Program-made: the position numbers and the translations under genes | Origin: Patescibacteria group bacterium UBA6102 | GTDB taxonomy: Bacteria; Patescibacteriota; Minisyncoccia; Minisyncoccales; UBA5738 | Direction: 5' to 3' | Length of the DNA stretch: 11,251 nt | Assembly (NCBI GenBank): GCA_002423555.1 | Contig: DIWQ01000062.1 | Coordinates: forward strand, 1 to 11,251 | Shown: piece after piece, positions 6,104 through 11,251 of the stretch | Position numbering within the stretch: position 1 is the first letter of the stretch | How the letters are laid out: every line of letters starts with the position of its first letter | The notes under the pieces: generated by a model | Told to the model about the DNA's origin: nothing | What the model saw: the letters and a program-made list of their open reading frames with translations, nothing else | Databases searched by the model: none

Positions 6104-7615
6104 TTAAATGTTTTTTTCTTGAACATAGAATATCAGGTGGTCGCCCTCCTGTATCTTTTCCTGCCCTTCGTAAAGAATGCCCACTTCGTCTCCCTTGCGG
6201 GCATCGGGGATGTCTTTTTTATTTTTTTGCAGATTGATCAGCCGTCCTTGTCCGACCGGATTTTCATTGCGGAAGACTTCAATCTTAACGCCTTTTTTGA
6301 CTTCGCCGTCAATGACTTTCCCGCCCACTATCTGGCGGCCCTTATCGGCCCAGAAACTGAGCAAAACTTTCAATTTGCCCAGGTCTTTGCGTTCCATTTT
6401 CGGAGTGCGGATCCTTCCCATATAACCGCGCGTCCATTCAATTGCTTCGTAAATCACTTCAAAATTCATCACGCGAATTTTTTCCCGCTCGGCCATTGCC
6501 TTGGCATCGGGATTTATTTTCACCCGGAAACCGATGATGGCGGTGGTGCCCGCGGCTTGCGCCGCGCGCGCGGTCTTGATGTCATTGAGGCTGATTTCTC
6601 CGGCGCCGCCGTCCAAAACGTTTAAGACGACTTCATTTTGGGGGATTTGAAGCAAGGTTTCTTTGAGGACTTCCAGCGATCCCAAAACATCGGCTTTCAA
6701 AATCAGATTCAAATTTTTTTGGCCTTCTTGAAGTTCAACGGTTTCCGCCGCCGCCGCACCGCTTTTGATTTCTTTTTGCCGGCCGATCACAAATTCCCGC
6801 GCGGCGTCCAGGCTTTCAAATTCTTGAAAAACTTCGCCGGTCACCGGCACGGCATCCAATCCGATCGCGACGGCCGGCTGGGAGGGGAGCAATCTCTCAA
6901 TTTTGTTGCCGCGCGAGTCTTCCAAAAATTTTATTTTTCCCAGGGCGGAGGCGGTGGCGATGACTTTTCCCGCGGACAGATTTCCCTCTTGGAGCAAGAT
7001 TGCGGCGCTTGGGCCGCGCCGGTGGTCCAGAGAAGATTCAATAATGATACCGGCGGCCGCGGCGTCCGGGTTCGCTTGCAAGTTTTCCATCTCCGCCACC
7101 AGCAGAATCATTTCCAATAGTTCGTTAATGCCCTGGCCGGTTTTTGCTGAAATGCCGATCGCCGGCACGTCGCCGCCCCAATCCTCCACCAGCAGTCCCT
7201 CTTTTTCCAGATCACGTTTCACCTTTTCAACATTGGCTTGCGGCAAATCGGTTTTATTCATTGCCACGATCACCGGCAGGCCGGCTTTTTTGATGGCCGC
7301 GGCGGCTTCCTTGGTTTGCGGCTTGCAACCTTCTTCGGCGGCCACCACCAGCACCGCGATATCGGCGATTTTGGCGCCGCGCCGGCGCATTTGTGAAAAC
7401 GCCTCGTGTCCGGGGGTGTCAATGAAAGTAATTTTTTTCCCTTGAAATTCCGCGACGGATGCGCCGATGTGCTGGGTGATGCCGCCGGATTCGCGGTCGG
7501 CCACATGGGTCTTGCGGATATAGTCCAAAATTGACGTTTTTCCGTGGTCCACGTGCCCCATTATCACCACCACCGGCGGCCGGGAGATTGTTTTTTTATC
7601 GGATTTGCCAGCCAT
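6104..7615 (-). CDS. infB: Translation initiation factor IF-2, short form
   Basis: IF-2 is the GTPase that brings fMet-tRNA to the 30S subunit and promotes 50S joining. This 503-aa protein shows G1 GHVDHGKT (20-27), G3 DTPGHE (66-71), G4 NKTD (120-123) and G5 SAKTG (156-160), then the beta-barrel domain II, domain III (LNLILKADVLGSLEVL, GGAGEISLNDI) and a C-terminal domain IV that binds fMet-tRNA. Only about 16 residues precede the G domain, so the N-terminal IF2_N region of the 890-aa E. coli protein is absent, as in other short bacterial forms. The start at 7615 has no Shine-Dalgarno sequence. It is coupled to rbfA downstream. nusA, its common upstream partner, is missing and a DUF4446 gene takes that place. 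Confidence 0.97.
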   Translation of the reverse strand: MAGKSDKKTISRPPVVVIMGHVDHGKTSILDYIRKTHVADRESGGITQHIGASVAEFQGKKITFIDTPGHEAFSQMRRRGAKIADIAVLVVAAEEGCKPQTKEAAAAIKKAGLPVIVAMNKTDLPQANVEKVKRDLEKEGLLVEDWGGDVPAIGISAKTGQGINELLEMILLVAEMENLQANPDAAAAGIIIESSLDHRRGPSAAILLQEGNLSAGKVIATASALGKIKFLEDSRGNKIERLLPSQPAVAIGLDAVPVTGEVFQEFESLDAAREFVIGRQKEIKSGAAAAETVELQEGQKNLNLILKADVLGSLEVLKETLLQIPQNEVVLNVLDGGAGEISLNDIKTARAAQAAGTTAIIGFRVKINPDAKAMAEREKIRVMNFEVIYEAIEWTRGYMGRIRTPKMERKDLGKLKVLLSFWADKGRQIVGGKVIDGEVKKGVKIEVFRNENPVGQGRLINLQKNKKDIPDARKGDEVGILYEGQEKIQEGDHLIFYVQEKNI

Positions 7616-7620
7616 TGAAG

Positions 7621-7740
7621 ATAATTGAAAATGTAAAAATCAAAATGTAAAATTAAGGTAAAATTCCTTACGGAATTTTGATTTGATGATTTTTCATTTT
7701 ACATTGTCATTTTTCATTTTGATTTTTCAAATTTAAATTA
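7621..7740. repeat. AT-rich palindromic intergenic element, copy B (inverted to copy A)
   Basis: About 120 bp upstream of infB, rich in AATGTAAAA and TTTTCATTTT words. It has the same hairpin core as copy A (AAAATTCC-TTAC-GGAATTTT). Positions 7648-7683 match the reverse complement of 5565-5600 over 36 nt. Its right end reaches into the 3' end of the DUF4446 gene and supplies that gene's last codons and TGA stop. Confidence 0.75.
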
Positions 7741-8099
7741 TTTTGGGCAAGCGCAATGGCTTCCTTTTCTTCTTTTGACAAGGCATATTGCGACTCGCCG
7801 TTTTCAATCGGTTTGGCATAGACGCGGTTGCCGTCGCGGGAGAACAAGCTGGTGATTGCCACGCCGCAATCGTTTTCATCCAGCATTGCCAGGGAAAAAC
7901 TTTGATTGCCGCCGAATCCTTCAAACGGGTTGAACCGGACAATGCCGACTTTGCCGATGTTTTGCCGGTTTTTTGCTTCCAAACGGTCAACTTTGGCGGC
8001 CAGTTTTTGGCACTTGTCTTTCACCTTTTTAAATTCGGCCAGAATTTCATCAATATTTTGCGGTTCCTCTTTGTTTTGTTTTTTTGAAAAAAAAGCCAT
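7707..8099 (-). CDS. DUF4446 family protein
   Basis: A 130-aa protein of unknown function. Residues about 15-46 are charged and likely a coiled coil (EILAEFKKVKDKCQKLAAKVDRLEA in outline). Residues 50-115 match what I recall of DUF4446: KVGIVRFNPFEGFGGNQSF, then LAMLDENDCGVAITSLFSRDG and VYAKPIENG, ending with LSKEEKEAIALA. Family members often carry an N-terminal membrane helix, which is missing here. The last residues (NNLNLKNQNEK) and the stop lie in repeat copy B, so the native C-terminus may have been replaced. It precedes infB on the same strand, with the repeat between them. Confidence 0.8.
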   Translation of the reverse strand: MAFFSKKQNKEEPQNIDEILAEFKKVKDKCQKLAAKVDRLEAKNRQNIGKVGIVRFNPFEGFGGNQSFSLAMLDENDCGVAITSLFSRDGNRVYAKPIENGESQYALSKEEKEAIALAQNNLNLKNQNEK

Positions 8100-8121
8100 C
8101 GGACCAGTAAATTAGTTAATG

Positions 8122-8162
8122 AGTGATGAGAAGATGTGCGTTTTGCTCATCTGCTCATCACT
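8122..8162. repeat. Long near-perfect stem-loop between tRNA-Ser and the DUF4446 gene
   Basis: Arms 8122-8136 (AGTGATGAGAAGATG) and 8148-8162 pair over 15 bp with one A-G mismatch, and the loop can add two inner GC pairs and a wobble. No T-run follows on either strand, so it is not a canonical intrinsic terminator. It may protect or release the tRNA 3' end, or be a palindromic repeat. Confidence 0.6.
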
Positions 8163-8170
8163 ATTTCGGG

Positions 8171-8253
8171 CGGAGGGGGCGAGAGTCGAACTCGCATGGG
8201 CTTGCGCCCGCCGCTTTTCGAGAGCGGTACCTTGCCATTCGGAACACCCCTCC
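8171..8253 (-). tRNA. tRNA-Ser(CGA)
   Basis: Acceptor GGAGGGG/CCCCTCC with discriminator G, as in tRNA-Ser. The anticodon stem CCGCT/AGCGG encloses CTCGAAA, giving anticodon CGA. A long variable arm (GGGC-GCAA-GCCC) and T arm GCGAG-TTCGACT-CTCGC follow. CCA is not encoded (CCC follows the discriminator). The D arm is weak: the TTCC/GGTA pairing contains a T-T mismatch and one base more than usual. Confidence 0.85.
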
Positions 8254-8255
8254 AA

Positions 8256-8274
8256 CCCCCGCTTGGGGCGGGGG
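8256..8274. repeat. GC-rich hairpin immediately upstream of tRNA-Ser
   Basis: CCCCCGC (8256-8262) and GCGGGGG (8268-8274) form a perfect 7-bp stem with a 5-nt loop, ending 2 nt before the tRNA 5' end. No T-run follows on the minus strand. It would sit in the precursor next to the RNase P cleavage site. The flank at about 8280-8306 has CCCAAATTGCAAATTCC, a low-complexity AT word pattern. Confidence 0.45.
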
Positions 8275-8331
8275 AAGCACCAAATCCCAAATTGCAAATT
8301 CCAAAAAAGTGGAAAAAATAACAAAATAACA

Positions 8332-8355
8332 AAAAACAAACTGTTCGGGCAACAG
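8332..8355 (-). terminator. Weak terminator-like hairpin after tRNA-Val(UAC)
   Basis: On the minus strand CTGTT-GCCCG-AACAG (8355-8341) is followed by TTTGTTTTTTG. The stem is only 5 bp, so termination would be weak. It lies right where transcription from the neighbouring promoter would begin, so the two calls compete. Confidence 0.25.
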
Positions 8356-8359
8356 CGTT

Positions 8360-8388
8360 TTTATACCATTTTTAACAGGATAAAGCAA
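8360..8388 (-). promoter_or_regulatory. Possible extended -10 promoter for tRNA-Ser and DUF4446
   Basis: On the minus strand TGG-TATAAA (8368-8360) is an extended -10 element. A poor -35 box TTGCTT (8388-8383) lies 17 bp upstream. The start would fall near 8353, about 100 nt before tRNA-Ser(CGA). Confidence 0.35.
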
Positions 8389-8394
8389 CAAAAG

Positions 8395-8468
8395 TGGGCG
8401 ATGAGGGATTCGAACCCCCGGCCTACTCGGTGTAAACGAGTCGCTCCGGCCAACTGAGCTAATCGCCC
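8395..8468 (-). tRNA. tRNA-Val(UAC)
   Basis: Acceptor GGGCGAT/ATCGCCC, discriminator A, CCA not encoded. D arm GCTC-AGTTGGCC-GGAGC. The anticodon stem ACTCG/CGAGT encloses TTTACAC, giving TAC. T arm GGGGG-TTCGAAT-CCCTC with one wobble pair. Confidence 0.95.
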
Positions 8469-8490
8469 GAACCCCTATTAACTATTAACG

Positions 8491-8517
8491 AAAAATTTTA
8501 ACAAAGTTAAAATTTTT
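8491..8517. terminator. Perfect 12-bp AT-rich hairpin between tRNA-Leu(GAG) and tRNA-Val(UAC)
   Basis: AAAAATTTTAAC (8491-8502) and GTTAAAATTTTT (8506-8517) pair perfectly around a 3-nt loop. The stem has runs of T on its 3' side on either strand, so it could terminate weakly in both directions, or simply separate two tRNA precursors. Confidence 0.4.
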
Positions 8518-8518
8518 G

Positions 8519-8600
8519 TGGGCGAGGAGGGACTTGAACCCTCACGCCTTTCGGCCTACGCACCTCAAGCGTAGATGTCTGCCGGTTCCATCACTCGCCC
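8519..8600 (-). tRNA. tRNA-Leu(GAG)
   Basis: Acceptor GGGCGAG/CTCGCCC, discriminator A, CCA not encoded. The anticodon stem TACGC/GCGTA encloses TTGAGGT, giving GAG. A long variable arm (GCC-GAAA-GGC) and T arm GAGGG-TTCAAGT-CCCTC mark a class II tRNA. Its first bases overlap the last codons and stop of the LAGLIDADG gene upstream. Confidence 0.93.
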
Positions 8601-9235
8601 GGATTTTTGTCGATTTCTAATAATTTTTGCAATTTTTCAAATTTACGCTTCAAACATGGTATTTCTCTATCATAATACATTTTAGTTGATAATACCTTCG
8701 ACTCTTTTTTCGCATAACTTAATTGGTATATAGACCCCGCTTTTCCTATCGCTCCGTTAATACCTAATGCATCTCTGATTTTTGCCTGAAGCCAAGAAAT
8801 GTGGCTTTTGCTGGCGGAAACAAATTTCACATAAAACATAAAACTGTTTTTCCATCGTTTATCCCAATAGCCATAGCAACTTCCGTCTCCATCAAAATGA
8901 CCTCGTAGAAAATCAAAGAAAAATTCATCCGGAATTTGCAAAATTCCTATTGTTTTTGTTTTGTTTGGTGCGATTCCGATGTTTAATAATTGGCGATAAA
9001 AACAGATGTTCCCGAATTGGACTCGGTGATATTTTTTATTGGACTTGCCGGCAGATTTCAGGCTAATTTTATTATTGATATTTAAGCATTTCTTGAATGT
9101 TTTTACTAATTCAACATCCTTGGAGGTAAAGTCAAAATGCCTGCCATCTGATGACAAATTGCCATCGGTAACAATTAAACCCACCGCGTAAGCGATTTGC
9201 GGAGACCATTTTATCGCAGCGATGTCGTGGTTCAT
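8591..9235 (-). CDS. Free-standing LAGLIDADG homing endonuclease
   Basis: A 214-aa protein with two LAGLIDADG motifs, YAVGLIVTDG (16-25, acidic residue Asp24) and FLRGHFDGDG (109-118, acidic residue Asp117), about 93 residues apart, as in single-chain two-domain enzymes. Each motif is followed by the strand-rich DNA-binding half of a domain (FDFTSKD after the first, FYVKFVSASKSHISWLQ after the second). No intron or intein host is visible: the gene stands free between rplS and tRNA-Leu(GAG). Its last four codons (NPGE) and TGA stop run 10 nt into the tRNA. It is AT-rich compared with rplS. It may be an active homing gene, a domesticated DNA-binding protein, or a decaying one. Both catalytic acids are present, so activity is possible. 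Confidence 0.88.
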   Translation of the reverse strand: MNHDIAAIKWSPQIAYAVGLIVTDGNLSSDGRHFDFTSKDVELVKTFKKCLNINNKISLKSAGKSNKKYHRVQFGNICFYRQLLNIGIAPNKTKTIGILQIPDEFFFDFLRGHFDGDGSCYGYWDKRWKNSFMFYVKFVSASKSHISWLQAKIRDALGINGAIGKAGSIYQLSYAKKESKVLSTKMYYDREIPCLKRKFEKLQKLLEIDKNPGE

Positions 9236-9244
9236 GTTATTTTT

Positions 9245-9274
9245 AAATCAAGAAGCGGTTAGGCTTCTTGATTT
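9245..9274 (-). terminator. rplS terminator containing the rplS stop codon
   Basis: A perfect 12-bp stem (9245-9256 with 9263-9274) surrounds a 6-nt loop that contains the rplS TAA stop (9259-9261). The 3' arm ends in TTT on the minus strand. The LAGLIDADG start codon at 9235 lies 10 nt beyond it, so that gene is cut off from most rplS transcription. Confidence 0.55.
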
Positions 9275-9672
9275 TGGGTTTCTATTTCGGGTTTTGAGTT
9301 TGATTCGGGCGCGGTTTTTATTTTTCTTTCCGTTCGCTTCAATCTGGACTTGCGTCCTTTGGCGTTGCGGATATAATAGATTTTTGCCCGCCGCACTTTT
9401 CCGGATTTGACCACTTCAATCTTGGCGATCATCGGGGAATGAACGGGGAAAATCTTTTCCACGCCCACGCCGGAAGCGATTTTGCGCACCGTGATGGCCG
9501 CTCCCGTTTCTTTGCCATGTTTGCGGCACAACACCAGCCCTTCAAAAATCTGGATTTTTTCCTTGCCCTTGTCGGTGTATTTTTGATGCACCCGCACGGT
9601 GTCGCCCGTTTTGATATCGGGAATGTCTTGGCGCTTGATTTGCGCGGCGAACTTTTTGATTTGCTTTTCCAT
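9259..9672 (-). CDS. rplS: 50S ribosomal protein L19
   Basis: L19 sits at the 30S-50S interface. The 137-aa product matches the family throughout: DIKTGDTVRVHQKYTDKGKEK, IFEGLVLCRKHG, then TVRKIASGVGVEKIFPVHSP, IAKIEVVKSGKVRRAKIYYIR and GRKSRLKRT. The usual length is near 115 aa; the extra 20 or so C-terminal residues are polar and probably disordered. No Shine-Dalgarno sequence precedes the ATG at 9672. A good promoter lies upstream and the stop codon sits inside a terminator hairpin, so it is likely transcribed alone. Confidence 0.97.
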   Translation of the reverse strand: MEKQIKKFAAQIKRQDIPDIKTGDTVRVHQKYTDKGKEKIQIFEGLVLCRKHGKETGAAITVRKIASGVGVEKIFPVHSPMIAKIEVVKSGKVRRAKIYYIRNAKGRKSRLKRTERKIKTAPESNSKPEIETQNQEA

Positions 9673-9713
9673 AATGATATTTCAATTTGTATTGGGTTTG
9701 CCAACAACTATGG

Positions 9714-9742
9714 ACTATAAACTAAAAACCGTTTTTTTGCAA
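9714..9742 (-). promoter_or_regulatory. Promoter for rplS
   Basis: On the minus strand TTGCAA (9742-9737) and TATAGT (9719-9714) are separated by 17 bp. Transcription would start near 9707, giving a leader of about 35 nt before the ATG at 9672. It lies between the tRNA-Val(GAC) 3' end and rplS. Confidence 0.5.
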
Positions 9743-9756
9743 CAGGCGGACGCGGG

Positions 9757-9828
9757 TGGGCGATACAGGGATTGAACCTGTGGCCTTTTCGATGTCAACG
9801 AAACGCTCTACCACTGAGCTAATCGCCC
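9757..9828 (-). tRNA. tRNA-Val(GAC)
   Basis: Acceptor GGGCGAT/ATCGCCC, discriminator A, CCA not encoded (CCC follows). D arm GCTC-AGTGGTA-GAGC. The anticodon stem TTTCG/CGAAA encloses TTGACAT, giving GAC. T arm ACAGG-TTCAATC-CCTGT. It shares its acceptor stem exactly with tRNA-Val(UAC) at 8395-8468. Confidence 0.94.
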
Positions 9829-9846
9829 GAAATTTACTGTGTCTTG

Positions 9847-9921
9847 TGGGCGTGGGTGGGCTCGAACCACCGAACCTCGTCTTTATAAGAGACGCGCTCT
9901 CACCGACTGAGCTACACGCCC
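9847..9921 (-). tRNA. tRNA-Ile(UAU)
   Basis: Acceptor GGGCGTG/CACGCCC, discriminator A, CCA not encoded. D arm GCTC-AGTCGGTGA-GAGC. The anticodon stem CGTCT/AGACG encloses CTTATAA, giving anticodon TAT, which would read the AUA codon. T arm GGTGG-TTCGAGC-CCACC. Most bacteria read AUA with a CAU tRNA modified to lysidine by TilS, so a gene-encoded UAU anticodon is uncommon. Two degenerate tRNA 5' halves lie directly upstream. Confidence 0.9.
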
Positions 9922-9982
9922 AAAAGAATTCTAGTTACTACCGTCATAAGAGCCGTGCTCTAACTACCTGAGCTACGCGCCC
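9922..9982 (-). pseudogene. tRNA 5'-half remnant 1, next to tRNA-Ile(UAU)
   Basis: From 9982 the minus strand reads as a tRNA 5' half: acceptor strand GGGCGCG, TA, D arm GCTC-AGGTAGTTA-GAGC, then ACGGCTCTTATGACGG where the anticodon arm should be. The anticodon stem does not pair, and no variable loop, T arm or acceptor 3' strand follows. An AT-rich tail leads straight into tRNA-Ile(UAU) at 9921. The loop word CTTATGA resembles CTTATAA of that tRNA, suggesting a duplicated, decayed copy. Confidence 0.7.
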
Positions 9983-10041
9983 AAACAAATTATTACATTT
10001 CCGGTATAAGGAACTGTGCTCTACCACTGAGCTACGCGCGT
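9983..10041 (-). pseudogene. tRNA 5'-half remnant 2
   Basis: From 10041 the minus strand reads ACGCGCG, TA, D arm GCTC-AGTGGTA-GAGC, then CAGTTCCTTATACCGGAA, where only TTCC/GGAA can pair. Nothing resembling a T arm or acceptor 3' strand follows. It is 59 nt long, directly abuts remnant 1 (61 nt), and shares its order: acceptor strand, D arm, CTTAT word, CGG and an AT-rich GTAA tail. It starts 20 nt after the ftsH stop. Confidence 0.7.
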
Positions 10042-10060
10042 ATAGTGCCGGCAGATTATG

Positions 10061-11251
<1,191 letters not shown>

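Noticed and set aside
5960..7445. Long plus-strand open frames opposite infB and rbfA
   Set aside because: Shadow frames of GC-rich, clearly conserved genes. The minus-strand products match known families throughout.
8119..8457. Plus-strand open frames across tRNA-Ser and tRNA-Val
   Set aside because: They read tRNA genes in antisense and give the typical spurious peptides (RDSNPRPTR-like). No codon or domain support.
8591..9235. LAGLIDADG gene as part of a tRNA intron
   Set aside because: tRNA-Leu(GAG) folds completely without interruption, and no second tRNA half lies on the other side of the gene.
9756..9971. Plus-strand open frame with GDTGIEPVAF-like peptide
   Set aside because: Antisense translation of tRNA-Val(GAC) and tRNA-Ile, a well-known annotation artefact.
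9922..10041. Complete truncated tRNAs lacking a T arm, as in some mitochondria
   Set aside because: The acceptor 5' strands have no pairing partner downstream and the anticodon stem of the first unit does not pair, so a functional minimal tRNA is not supported.

Overview
The window looks like a piece of a small-genome bacterium of the Candidate Phyla Radiation (Patescibacteria, Parcubacteria-like). This is inferred from several things. IF-2 is short and lacks its N-terminal domains. A DUF4446 gene precedes infB-rbfA, with no nusA or rimP in between. I see no clear Shine-Dalgarno sequence before any CDS. Seven intact tRNA genes are scattered in a compact minus-strand cluster, most without an encoded CCA. 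AT-rich palindromic intergenic repeats are present. TGA ends several genes here (the methyltransferase, rbfA, the DUF4446 gene, the LAGLIDADG gene), so the code is standard and not the UGA-Gly code of Gracilibacteria.

Layout. 1-3430 (+): a secreted 934-aa SGNH/GDSL hydrolase with an N-terminal triplicated peptide and C-terminal Ig-like and helical regions, then an 11-bp gap and a small membrane-anchored protein, then a hairpin terminator. 3471-5413: a restriction-modification-like pair. A LexA-type winged helix fused to a beta-class DNA methyltransferase (+) has its own consensus promoter. It converges, with a 9-bp overlap of the 3' ends, on a candidate PD-(D/E)xK nuclease gene (-). The nuclease gene starts 10 nt after tRNA-Leu(UAA). 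5423-7740 (-): tRNA-Leu(UAA), tRNA-Cys, rbfA and infB, with two inverted copies of an AT-rich palindromic element, one downstream of tRNA-Cys and one upstream of infB. 7707-8600 (-): the DUF4446 gene and tRNAs Ser(CGA), Val(UAC), Leu(GAG), separated by hairpins. 8591-9672 (-): a LAGLIDADG endonuclease gene squeezed between the rplS terminator and tRNA-Leu(GAG), then rplS with its own promoter. 9757-10041 (-): tRNA-Val(GAC), tRNA-Ile(UAU), and two tandem degenerate tRNA 5' halves with a period of about 60 nt. 10061-11251 (-): the C-terminal part of ftsH, running off the window edge.

The minus-strand genes are mostly housekeeping (translation initiation, 30S maturation, L19, FtsH quality control, tRNAs). 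The AT-rich methyltransferase/nuclease pair and the LAGLIDADG gene look like selfish or defensive insertions next to tRNA genes. No stretch over 300 bases lacks a gene. The longest spacers are 3386-3556 (terminator and promoter), 5510-5629 (repeat), 7616-7706 (repeat) and 8254-8394 (hairpin and promoter). No CRISPR array, rRNA or transposase is visible.
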